NCBI RefSeq assembly: GCF_025753815.1
Contig: NZ_JAOWRF010000035.1
Span: 1-35,810, forward strand
From: Plectonema radiosum NIES-515
Lineage (GTDB): Bacteria > Cyanobacteriota > Cyanobacteriia > Cyanobacteriales > Nostocaceae
Length of the DNA stretch: 35,810 nucleotides
Direction: 5' to 3'
Below the pieces are notes generated by a model. The model made no database searches and was not told the origin of the DNA. It worked only from the letters and a program-made list of their open reading frames with translations. Shown in pieces: positions 1-10,762 of this stretch (its first letter is position 1; each line of letters starts with the position of its first letter). Position numbers and translations under genes: made by a program.

Positions 1-127
1 GGGAAGGGCATTCCCAAACTAACGCTAGCGGAGAGGTTCTCTCTACTTCTACTGGTCGCAAGACCAGTAAAAGCAAAGAACCTCGGTGATGCTAGAATCC
101 CCCGCATTTATGCGTGGGGAGTGTCAA
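1..127 (+). mobile_element. Right end of an IS200/IS605-type element, likely omega-RNA 3' part (partial)
   Basis: Three nested structures are visible. An outer stem pairs 33-40 (GAGGTTCT) with 77-84 (AGAACCTC). Inside it is a perfect 7-bp hairpin at 51-68 closed by a GCAA tetraloop. A terminal hairpin at 98-120 (TCCCC+CGCA / TGCG+GGGGA, one bulged T at 115) is followed by GTGTCAA. A subterminal hairpin just inside a TCAA-like end is the right-end arrangement of cyanobacterial IS200/IS605 elements, and in TnpB-bearing elements this end also encodes the omega-RNA scaffold. The tnpB gene itself would lie left of the window and is not seen. That the RNA is made is inference. Confidence 0.6.
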
Positions 128-496
128 AGAGCGAGAATTACGAAAGTCGTTGGCAATTTCGGAATTATAAATATTTTGCAGCAGTTTTACGCCTTTGGCA
201 TTATCAGTGGTAAATTTTATGCTGGGGTCATTGCTGACTGTTATTCCTTCTTTAGTTACAGTGCCATTTTGGGAAGTAGTATTTACAAAAAAGTATAAAT
301 TACCGTTGCGACCTCCGTAACCATGCGTTTCGCTGTTATATTTCAGCGCTGATAGTTGAGGTCTAGTTTTTGCCCAGTTGAGGACGGTGTTAATATTTTG
401 TCCTGGTAGGGCATTTGCCGGGGCAACAGTTAAGGCGATCGCACAAACGGATAAAGCAGCAGTAGATAATAAGTTAAATTTATTACAATTTGGCAT
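92..496 (-). CDS. Small secreted protein, C-terminus rewritten by IS end
   Basis: This 134-aa protein has a clear Sec signal peptide: basic/polar N-terminus, hydrophobic run around residues 10-28, and an A-x-A site near APANA (residues 25-29). The mature part has no domain I recognise; it is Asn/Thr-rich. The last ten residues or so (TLPTHKCGGF) and the stop codon are encoded by the hairpin end of the IS200/IS605-type element, so the native C-terminus has been lost or replaced. The new tail adds a Cys. A HIP1 site lies inside the signal-peptide coding region. Function unknown. A degenerate relative of its N-terminus lies at 737-883 on the same strand. Confidence 0.65.
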   Translation of the reverse strand: MPNCNKFNLLSTAALSVCAIALTVAPANALPGQNINTVLNWAKTRPQLSALKYNSETHGYGGRNGNLYFFVNTTSQNGTVTKEGITVSNDPSIKFTTDNAKGVKLLQNIYNSEIANDFRNSRSLTLPTHKCGGF

Positions 497-615
497 GGGT
501 TTTCTCTGTATGGTAGATCAGAATTATAGTTAAGGCGATCGCACTCATTAGGTTAGCGATTGCAGTCAAAAGGCGATCGCACAATTAATTTTAGGAAGGA
601 GAATTGAATAATATG

Positions 616-690
616 CAACCTCACCCCTAACCCCTCTCCGATGTTTTGGAGAGGGGAGGCTTTGACAATAGTCAAAGACGGGGTGAGGTT
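616..690. repeat. Interspersed palindromic repeat
   Basis: Outer arms AACCTCACCCC (617-627) and GGGGTGAGGTT (680-690) are exact inverted copies. Inside, CCCCTCTCC (631-639) pairs with GGAGAGGGG. This nested fold is a common cyanobacterial intergenic repeat family. No gene overlaps it. Confidence 0.8.
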
Positions 691-736
691 TTACGCTTTA
701 TTACATCGATCTTGCTGACTAACAGGAGTGAATATT

Positions 737-883
737 TCAAGGTTGTACAACAGATATATTCTGTGTCAACCTGAAGGCAAGATTCGTGTTTGGTTTTGGT
801 AAGCCATCAGCCGAAGTGTTCGCCCACATCAGAGCTAGAGTGAACAAAGCAGCATGTAATAGTAAGTAAAATTTATTACGCAT
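737..883 (-). pseudogene. Degenerate or truncated paralogue of the 92-496 secreted protein
   Basis: Reading 883 to 737 on the minus strand gives a 48-codon frame. Its N-terminus (M-R-NKFYLLLHAAL) resembles the signal peptide of the 92-496 gene (NKFNLLSTAAL), followed by GLPKPNTN against ALPGQNIN in the other gene. The DNA around the start codon also aligns. After about 36 residues the similarity stops and the frame ends at 737. It may be a relic of a tandem duplication or, less likely, a small secreted peptide in its own right. A function cannot be assigned. Confidence 0.5.
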
Positions 884-1544
884 AAATATAAGTTTTTTTA
901 TAAGCGAACGCTGATAAATACAGCTTCACTCATCGCTATTTCGCAATCAGCGGGGAAATTTATTTTTGAGCGATCGCACTCGTGCGTTGCCTCAATAAAG
1001 CTGCAAAATATCAATCATTTTTTAGCGAGCATCAGAAATGCTGTACAAATCCACGCGGCAAAATCCCTCGCTACACGACGCGATAACGGGAGACTAATAA
1101 AGTATCAGGTAATTAAGTTAGGACGCTTAGGTAGCGTTTCAGGACTTTTCAATTAAATAAACTCTCAGTTGCGTGACTAAGGGCTGTTGAGGGTTGGCAG
1201 TGGGTAGTTCTAAAACTTTTATATATGTATTCTTTCCACAGGTTTGGAGAAACACCATTATCCTTGACGGAAAACTTGGTTTGTGAAACTTTATCAGAAC
1301 AATACAAAAAACCCTGAATTGTTAAGATATTTAATTTTTCAAATTACTACTTAGGCTTATATCTATATTTCTTCTTATAAAATTTAAATGTTACAGCACT
1401 TTTGTTTAGATTAACTTTATAAACAATTGAGTATAATTTTAGTCAATAAATATTGAAAATTACCTATACATTGTAATTGGTACATAAGTTTTAAATACCA
1501 AATTTTGCTAGGAAAAAATTAGATATAGTTACAACACCATTTTT
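884..1544. other. AT-rich intergenic region, no gene seen
   Basis: I find no convincing coding frame or RNA here. It contains one HIP1 octamer near 970 and becomes strongly AT-rich after about 1200. The promoter of the toxin gene is presumably here, but I cannot point to a definite box. Confidence 0.4.
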
Positions 1545-1662
1545 ATGAGTTAGACTCATCCGCTCAAAAACAAATAAATCTGTATCTAAATTAGTAGGAA
1601 TTTGGACTTTTCTTTTACTTTTAATATTTAAAGGGATTTTTGCTAAACCTGCTTATGCATTC
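1545..1662 (+). pseudogene. Signal-peptide segment of the toxin gene, split from its ATG by one base
   Basis: Upstream of the visible frame (TTG at 1663) the same frame stays open back to 1549. It encodes a textbook signal peptide: basic stretch (RSKTNKSVSK), hydrophobic core (WTFLLLLIF), and AKPAYA as the cleavage site. No ATG, GTG or TTG exists in that frame. An ATG at 1545 is one base out: ATG AGT TAG. Removing one T from the GTTAG at 1549-1552 gives ATG AGT AGA CTC, in frame with the signal peptide. The simplest reading is a one-base insertion, real or a sequencing error. Use of a rare ATT/ATC start is the alternative. Confidence 0.6.
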
Positions 1663-3003
1663 TTGTCATCCCTAGACGCTTGTGCTGCTAATCCTGAATG
1701 TGCTGCTGCTATAAGTTCTGAAGTAGCTCCTGCTGTTTCTGCTCCTACAGGTGCTGGGTTTGGTGCTTCAACTCTTAGCACTACTACTGCTGCTGGAGCT
1801 ACTACTTCTTCTGTGCAAGGTGTTGCGGAAATTTCTGTTGCTGCGAGGCTTGGTACTTTAGGAATTTTATACTATTGGAATCAGTCTCAAAATGAAAAGG
1901 CTCAGGAAAAGGCTAAGAAGAAGTATTGTACTACTTATCCTAATGATTCTGAGGTTTGTACTCATTGGAAAATTCGTGGTGTTGCTTACACTGCCCCTGA
2001 TTACCCCGATTGCCCTTATGCTTATTCGGAAAAATTTATTGATGTTCCCTATGGTGTTACTCCTCATTTAGAGATTGTTCAAACTAACGGGTATCCTTGG
2101 GGATGCAAGAGCGCACTTCTTGCTAAGATTCCCGAAATTGATTATTTTGATCAAATTACTCAATGGCAAAGCCTGCAAGGTCTAGATAAGGTTGAGGTCA
2201 ATAAATCTTGGTCTGATTGGTCTCAAGAAAAGCGTGATGAAGCAGTTAGATTATTAAATGGTTCTGACTGGCAAGGTTTGATTAATTCAATGCCTCAAGC
2301 GGGGATATTAAATCCTGGAGATAAGATTAATGCCCCGACAATTGTAATTCCAGGAGAAGAGACAGACGACCCTAATACACCAGCCGATGAGCGTTTGTTG
2401 AGGAAGGAACACGGATTCTTTACTTTTCCTGGAAAAAATGATTTTGATTATGACGCAGACGGAACAGCAGATTCTGCTGACCCAGAGCCGCAAAATCCTT
2501 CTGTGCCAACGGCAAGCGATAACTCGTCAGGTTCCTCATCAGACCAGTCACCGAATCCACCTAATCCTAGTGAACCACTAGACACTTCCCAAGAACCCAG
2601 ACCAGCACCTTTATCGGAAATATCTGAAGGCATACAAGCAAAAGATTTTGCGGAAGCAAAGGCTGCGGAATTGCGTGATACTTTGCCTAAAAGAGATATT
2701 CCAAGAGCAACCGCAGCCGCAGTAAACACTAAAACTGGTAAGGTTTACTATGGCACAAGTGGTAAACCTTTACCTACAACAATCGACGAGTATTTAGCAG
2801 AGCGTATGCCCTCACCTAGCCTCGAACCGTGGGAGGTGTCAAACTGTGCGGAATTTAAGGCAGTCAATAATGCACTGTTGGATGGAGCCAATGTAGAAGA
2901 TTTAGAAGTACATACAGTTAGGACTAAAACAGGTGAAGCGTTTCCCCGGTGTCAAAACTGTCGAGTAACCACCGATGGGACAAATGTGACAAGCGACCCC
3001 TAG
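1663..3003 (+). CDS. Exported polymorphic toxin with C-terminal YwqJ-like deaminase domain
   Basis: Numbering is from TTG 1663 (446 aa). The Ala/Thr-rich N-terminal part follows a signal peptide coded just upstream. Around residues 258-275 an Asp-rich stretch (FDYDADGTADSADP) resembles a thrombospondin type-3 calcium-binding repeat, then comes a Pro/Ser-rich linker. The last 100 residues or so carry the deaminase pattern: AAVNTKTGKVYYGTSG, then N-C-A-E (Cys395, Glu397), then C-Q-N-C (430-433). Cys-Ala-Glu plus a later CxxC supplies zinc ligands and the catalytic Glu in the YwqJ family of toxin deaminases, which are expected to modify nucleic acids or nucleotides. A SUKH-3 immunity gene starts 27 bp downstream, as expected for such toxins. 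The target base is not predictable. The start is damaged (see 1545-1662), so the locus may be silent. Confidence 0.72.
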   Translation: MSSLDACAANPECAAAISSEVAPAVSAPTGAGFGASTLSTTTAAGATTSSVQGVAEISVAARLGTLGILYYWNQSQNEKAQEKAKKKYCTTYPNDSEVCTHWKIRGVAYTAPDYPDCPYAYSEKFIDVPYGVTPHLEIVQTNGYPWGCKSALLAKIPEIDYFDQITQWQSLQGLDKVEVNKSWSDWSQEKRDEAVRLLNGSDWQGLINSMPQAGILNPGDKINAPTIVIPGEETDDPNTPADERLLRKEHGFFTFPGKNDFDYDADGTADSADPEPQNPSVPTASDNSSGSSSDQSPNPPNPSEPLDTSQEPRPAPLSEISEGIQAKDFAEAKAAELRDTLPKRDIPRATAAAVNTKTGKVYYGTSGKPLPTTIDEYLAERMPSPSLEPWEVSNCAEFKAVNNALLDGANVEDLEVHTVRTKTGEAFPRCQNCRVTTDGTNVTSDP

Positions 3004-3030
3004 CCCGTCAATTAATCAAGGACAACCTTG

Positions 3031-3504
3031 ATGCAAGAAAAGGAACAGTTACTTATGACAGTATTTTCAACAGAAACAAGAGCATTGCTACAGCAGGCTG
3101 GATGGAGCGAAGAGCGTTGTGTGGATACAAGCGAATACGAGAAAAGCTTGAAGTTAGAAGGTTATCCCCTTCATGAGGTTGTATTGGATTTTTTGAAACG
3201 TTTTGGGGGTTTGCGAGTAGTATATCCACACTACCGGGTCAAAAACGAAAAAGACGAATTTTACATCAATCCGACTCTTGCTGCTGCACACATCTATCCT
3301 GAAAGGGTTGAAGATTACAGTGAGCGGGTGGGCGCTCCGCTTTGCATCATCGGCGAGGCTTTCAGCTATCATATGACTTTAGTAATGGCTCAAGATGGTA
3401 AAGTATACGCAGGCTACGACGACACATTGATTCATGTTGGGGACTCTGGAACTGATGCCATTGAAGCCCTTTGCAGTGGAAGGGATACGCCAAAAATACC
3501 CTGA
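3031..3504 (+). CDS. SUKH-3 family immunity protein
   Basis: The frame gives 157 aa from ATG 3031, or 149 aa from ATG 3055. AAGGA at 3018-3022 suits 3031; the family alignment, which normally begins just before the A-G-W helix, suits 3055. The N-terminal LLQQAGWSEERCVDTSEY, the middle VVLDFLKRFGGLRVVYPH and the late IGEAFSYHMTLVMAQDGKVYAG-type strands are the SUKH-3 pattern. SUKH proteins are cytosolic immunity proteins that bind and block cognate toxins, very often nucleases and deaminases. Placement directly after the deaminase toxin makes it the likely cognate antidote. Two broken relatives lie downstream (3566-3622 and 6312-6509). Confidence 0.78.
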   Translation: MQEKEQLLMTVFSTETRALLQQAGWSEERCVDTSEYEKSLKLEGYPLHEVVLDFLKRFGGLRVVYPHYRVKNEKDEFYINPTLAAAHIYPERVEDYSERVGAPLCIIGEAFSYHMTLVMAQDGKVYAGYDDTLIHVGDSGTDAIEALCSGRDTPKIP

Positions 3505-3565
3505 TGCCAAAACTCAAACATGAAAAACTGAAAAACGGGGCAGGCTAGAAGCCTAAGAACATTCT

Positions 3566-3622
3566 TCATTGCTAGAGCAGGCTGGATGGAGGGAAAACCG
3601 CTGTTTAGATATAAGCGAATAA
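3566..3622 (+). pseudogene. SUKH-3 N-terminal relic
   Basis: Codons from 3566 read SLLEQAGWRENRCLDISE then stop. This matches residues near the N-terminus of the intact SUKH-3 protein (ALLQQAGWSEERCVDTSE). There is no start codon and no remainder of the gene. The DNA just before it (CATTCTTCATTGCTA) recurs before the SUKH-3 pseudogene at 6312, showing a common origin. A short AGGCT-AGA-AGCCT palindrome sits at 3542-3554. Confidence 0.75.
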
Positions 3623-3626
3623 CAAA

Positions 3627-4253
3627 ATGAATCTAAACTTATACAAATTTGATGCCTTAGAAAAAGAACTAGAAGGACTCCCTCCCCTTCATAGAATCGC
3701 GTTTGCGGCTTCTTGTTGCGAGAGGCTGCTTCCCAACTACAACGCTTTTTCTTTTCTGGAAAACTGGGGAGATCCCTCTGTGCTGAGAACTGCACTTAAT
3801 GAAGTTTGGCAAATCCTTCAAGGAAAGCCAGTGGATGCTGCTTTAATTCGTCGATTAATAAAGGATTGTGAAGATGTAATCCCAGACTCGGATGACTTTG
3901 GTGGCTTGTCTGATATGGAAGCACAAGAGGCAGCTATAGCGATCTGCAACACTCTAGAAGCCTGTCTTAATCCTACCCCACAGCAGATTATTAGGGTGGC
4001 GAACTGTGTTACAAACACCATTGATGCATTCATCCCTCACGGAGACAAATCTTTCAATGTCAGTGAGTCTAAAGTTGGATTAAAAAAGCTGGAAGAGGCG
4101 ATCGCAAGCCACCCGTTGGCAGTTCGAGAAATGGCTAAACAAAGCGAAGATTTACGCTTTCTGAAGCAGGCTGATAAATTAGATCCAGACTTTGTGGAAT
4201 GGCTTCGCACCTCATTTAACAACGACGGAAAAAGCCTAATTGACTTAGGCTGA
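3627..4253 (+). CDS. DUF416 (YjaG-like) family protein, probable immunity protein
   Basis: This 208-aa soluble protein has no signal peptide. The segment with CCERLLPNYNAFSF, a G-D residue pair and NEVWQIL, then an acidic EDVIPDSDDF, matches the helical DUF416 family typified by E. coli YjaG (CER-x-x-PNY motif, ExxPxxDDF motif). DUF416 members are helical proteins without a known enzymatic role. Its place between a SUKH-3 relic and other cassette genes suggests it serves as an orphan immunity gene here, which is inference. A HIP1-like GGCGATCGCAA lies inside the gene around 4098-4107. Spacing to the next gene is 85 bp. Confidence 0.7.
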   Translation: MNLNLYKFDALEKELEGLPPLHRIAFAASCCERLLPNYNAFSFLENWGDPSVLRTALNEVWQILQGKPVDAALIRRLIKDCEDVIPDSDDFGGLSDMEAQEAAIAICNTLEACLNPTPQQIIRVANCVTNTIDAFIPHGDKSFNVSESKVGLKKLEEAIASHPLAVREMAKQSEDLRFLKQADKLDPDFVEWLRTSFNNDGKSLIDLG

Positions 4254-4338
4254 GGTTGATTTAACAGCATCGGCAGATTTTCTCAGTTCGAGGGGATAAA
4301 GTAAGAAAACTTTAGAAAAGGTAAGTAATTAAATTAAT

Positions 4339-4786
4339 ATGCCGGACGATTATCATTTACTTAAACTTGGTGGTCTGACATCGCTAATTACAAGTGTGAA
4401 GGTCTCTCTATGGGGAAACGAAGTATCACTTGAATGTGTGTACAATCCTGCTAAGGAGCGCTTACCTTATGTCCTAATTTTTCAGGATTGTCGCGACATA
4501 AGGTGGACTGTGCATGATTCAGAGGAAATACATGAACTAGAAGCTGACCTAATTGGCTTTTCTATGGGTACAAAATCCCATCAGGAACCTGCTGTAATTA
4601 CCACAGATATCTTTGAAATATCGATAATTTATGGTAGTTTTTTTCTCCAAAAAAATTGGTAAAGGGGTTATTGATAGTATTAATGGAACAATTACTGATG
4701 ACGATGCAAAACAGAAATTTTTTGAATTTTTTGAAGAATACTTGAATAGGAACAAGAGTTTAGAAGTACACGAAAATAGTGGTTAA
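4339..4786 (+). pseudogene. Small cassette gene broken by a +1 shift at a T7/A7 run
   Basis: Frame 1 runs from ATG 4339 to TAA at 4660 (107 aa). Past a run of seven T and then seven A (about 4637-4656), the next frame continues sensibly from SKKIGKGVIDS to FFEFFEEYLNRNKSLEV and stops at 4784-4786. Taking out one T or A joins them into a protein of about 148 aa. The joined C-terminus is clearly related to the ends of the two paralogues at 4863 and 5585 (FFEL-x-EEYQNRNKSS), so the second frame is real coding sequence. The N-terminal part has no family I recognise. Explanations are true decay, slippage-based expression, or a homopolymer sequencing error. Confidence 0.65.
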
Positions 4787-4791
4787 GCAGA

Positions 4792-4839
4792 AAGTATCCT
4801 GAGTGTGTTATGCCGTAGGCTAACGCACTCAGGATACTT
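4792..4839 (+). terminator. 19-bp hairpin plus T tract between cassette genes
   Basis: Arms 4792-4810 and 4821-4839 pair along 19 bp with one G-T wobble, around a 10-nt loop (TGCCGTAGGC), followed by GTTTT. It could stop or attenuate transcription between the frameshifted gene and the next paralogue. The equivalent junctions after the two paralogues lack it, so it appears inserted. Confidence 0.6.
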
Positions 4840-4862
4840 GTTTTAAAGCGTAGGTAATCAAT

Positions 4863-5558
4863 ATGAACAATCTCTCTAGACTTCTCCAAGAGATAAAAGA
4901 TAACCCAGTCGTGTACATAGACAAGCCATCAATTACTTGTCTTCATTCATTCTTAAATGGGTATTTAGATGCTCCAATATATCTGGGATTGGATCGAGAA
5001 ATTTCTGGCTTTGAAGGATTTAAAGATTGGATACAAGAAAGAGCAAAAACTAAAGTATGTCAATCATGGTCTGAGATAATTATCTTTGGCTGTGGAAGTG
5101 AGAGAAGCGCCTTCTATAGATTTTTTGAATTATTTGAGGAATTTAAAAAACTGAAAGATATTTCAAAAACTCAAGAAGGTAAAGAAAAATATAGTGCTAC
5201 TGAAAAAAAATCAAGGTTTTTTGATTTTGATATTTATGACGAGATTTTAAAGGGCATAAAGAAGAGACCAGGTATGTTTTTAGGAACTAGCTCAATTACT
5301 AAGCTTGATATGCTTTTGCGAGGATACAGTCTGGGTCGAAAAGAAGTTGGTGTACCCCCAACTAAGCCAGAAAGAGAATTTTCAGGTTTTCAATCATGGG
5401 TTCAAGAAAAATATGAAATAAAATCAGGTCAATCATGGGCAAAAATAATTCTCTTCTTCTCTATAGATGACTATGAAGCCCTACAAAGATTTTTTGAACT
5501 GTACGAAGAATACCAAAATAGAAACAAGAGTTCAAAATTTGACGAAAAAAGTGTTTAA
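4863..5558 (+). CDS. Two-domain cassette protein of unrecognised family (copy 1)
   Basis: This 231-aa soluble protein is an internal duplication. Half A (residues 3-95) and half B (about 124-217) share the order: LL-x-I-K-x-x-P, then S-I-T-x-L-x-x-x-L-x-G-Y, then GF-x-x-W-x-Q-E, then SW-x-x-I-I-x-F, then FFEL-x-EE. Half B has the stronger K-RPGMFLG motif. I do not recognise a named family. The soluble, acidic-tailed, duplicated character and its place behind a toxin suggest an immunity protein, which is inference. A linker of about 25 charged residues separates the halves. It is followed 26 bp later by a paralogue, and both share leader (GTAATCAATATGAA) and tail (TAAGCAGA-n-AGCATCTGGA) DNA. 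Confidence 0.65.
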   Translation: MNNLSRLLQEIKDNPVVYIDKPSITCLHSFLNGYLDAPIYLGLDREISGFEGFKDWIQERAKTKVCQSWSEIIIFGCGSERSAFYRFFELFEEFKKLKDISKTQEGKEKYSATEKKSRFFDFDIYDEILKGIKKRPGMFLGTSSITKLDMLLRGYSLGRKEVGVPPTKPEREFSGFQSWVQEKYEIKSGQSWAKIILFFSIDDYEALQRFFELYEEYQNRNKSSKFDEKSV

Positions 5559-5584
5559 GCAGAGAGCATCTGGATGTAATCAAT

Positions 5585-6283
5585 ATGAATAATTTATCTA
5601 GACTTCTTCAAAATATCAAAGATAACCCTGCCACATACTTAGATAAACCATCACTTACTTGTCTTCATTCATTCTTAAATAGCTACTTAAGTACTTTTTG
5701 TGATTTGGGATTTATTCAGGAATGCTTGGCAATGGAAGGATTTGGAGACTGGATGCAAGAAAGAGTAGAAACTACAGTACCTCGCTCGTGGGATGCAATA
5801 TTTCTGTTTACACATGGGAGTGAAAGAAATGCCTTTTATAGCTTTTTTGAACTATTTGAAGAGTTTTTGAAGCATAAAGAAAGTTACCAAAATCAAAAAG
5901 ATGAAGCTGAAGAAAATTTAAAATCCAATATGAAGAATTGGAAATCTGGTACATACAATTTCTACAAGCTTCTAAAGGATATTAAAAAGAGACCAGCTAT
6001 GTACTTGGGTACTACCTCAATTACTAGGCTTGACATGGCTTTAAGAGGATACAAAGTAGCTCGAACAGAAGTTGGTTTAGCTGCAACTGAAGAGGAAATA
6101 CAATTTGAAGGGTTTCAAAAATGGGTTCAAGAAAAATATGAAATTAAATCAAATCAATCTTGGGCAAAAATAATTCTCTTCTTCTCTATGGATGAGCATG
6201 AAGCCTTAGAAAGATTTTTTGAGTTATTTGAAGAATACCAAAATAGAAACAAAAGTTCCGAAGTTGAGAAAAACAGTGATTAA
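5585..6283 (+). CDS. Two-domain cassette protein of unrecognised family (copy 2)
   Basis: A 232-aa paralogue of the preceding gene with the same two-half design. Half B carries KKRPAMYLGTTSITRLDMAL and the SWAKIILFFSMDEHEALE stretch; half A is more divergent (LSTFCDLGF in place of LDAPIYLGL). At DNA level the 3' end and stop region are nearly the same as copy 1 (AACAAAAGTT and TAAGCAGA), showing a tandem duplication followed by divergence mostly in the middle of half A. No signal peptide or membrane segment. The role is inferred only from position, within an immunity-like array. Confidence 0.65.
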   Translation: MNNLSRLLQNIKDNPATYLDKPSLTCLHSFLNSYLSTFCDLGFIQECLAMEGFGDWMQERVETTVPRSWDAIFLFTHGSERNAFYSFFELFEEFLKHKESYQNQKDEAEENLKSNMKNWKSGTYNFYKLLKDIKKRPAMYLGTTSITRLDMALRGYKVARTEVGLAATEEEIQFEGFQKWVQEKYEIKSNQSWAKIILFFSMDEHEALERFFELFEEYQNRNKSSEVEKNSD

Positions 6284-6311
6284 GCAGACAGCATCTGGAG
6301 GTAATCATTCT

Positions 6312-6509
6312 TCATTGCTACAGCAGGCTGGATGGAGTGAAAACCGCAAAGTAGACACAAGTGAATACTAGAAGTGCTTAAAGTTAGAAGGTTATCCAGT
6401 TCATGCGGTTATAGTGGATTTTTTAGTACGTTTTGGGGGTTTACGGGTAATATATCCTCACCCCCGTGTTCCTCAAACCAATGACGAGTTTTGTATTAAT
6501 CCGAAGTAG
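6312..6509 (+). pseudogene. SUKH-3 immunity pseudogene
   Basis: From 6312 the frame reads SLLQQAGWSENRKVDTSEY, stop, KCLKLEGYPVHAVIVDFLV, then RFGGLRVIYPHPRVP and stop at 6507-6509. It is closely related to the intact SUKH-3 protein at 3031. The internal TAG at 6372 replaces the GAG of the intact gene by one substitution. There is no start codon and the C-terminal half is missing. It directly follows the shared cassette tail of copy 2, so it is a full extra cassette that has decayed. Confidence 0.8.
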
Positions 6510-10321
<3,812 letters not shown>

Positions 10322-10333
10322 CGATCGCGTTTA

Positions 10334-10473
10334 GAGAGACAAGGGAGACAAGGGAGACAAGGGAGACAAGGGGACAAGGGAGACAAGGTGAATTTTATTC
10401 GTTGTCTCCTTGTCTCCCCATCCCCCCTCTCCCCCTCTCCCCCTCCCCCCCTCCCCCCCTCCCAACCCCCCGC
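10334..10473. repeat. GGGAGACAA-type repeat element between apcE and apcA
   Basis: Several tandem GGGAGACAA units (9 bp) lead into GGTGAATTTTATT. Inverted copies (TTGTCTCC) and a long CCCCTCTCC/CCTCCCCC tract follow. The same order of parts occurs inside lysA (32805-32955), and an inverted relative follows uppS (35716-35810). Confidence 0.8.
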
Positions 10474-10762
10474 AACAAAGCTTTCAGATTGTCCGTGCGA
10501 CTGCAAATCTGAAAAAAGATATTACAAAGTATTAAGAGCAGTCATAATTGCTCAACATAATGCCCGAAAATATTTTGCGGAAGGTATCTGAGTTTTACGG
10601 CTTGTGTAGTTCTATTTACCCAAATCAACTCGAAATTCCTAGCACAACACAAACAATTTTGCAAGTGTTTTGTCTAAGAAAACGAGAAAAACTCAGTCAA
10701 TCCAAAAAGTCGCACCAGTTTAATCAAATTCTGGTTTCATTAGTACTGGAGGAATCCAAATC
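10474..10762 (+). promoter_or_regulatory. apcA leader and promoter region, strong RBS
   Basis: This stretch holds no gene. The allophycocyanin promoter and long untranslated leader are expected here. GGAGGA at 10748-10753, nine bases before the apcA ATG, is a strong ribosome binding site that fits a very highly expressed gene. Confidence 0.6.

Noticed and set aside
86-298. Plus-strand open frame over the small secreted protein
   Set aside because: Antisense to a gene with a clear signal peptide; begins inside the IS end; no domain.
884-1544. Possible decayed transposase
   Set aside because: No frame with recognisable transposase motifs; only repeat-like words.
2949-3176. Open frame bridging toxin and SUKH-3 gene
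   Set aside because: Out of frame with both well-supported genes and of odd composition.
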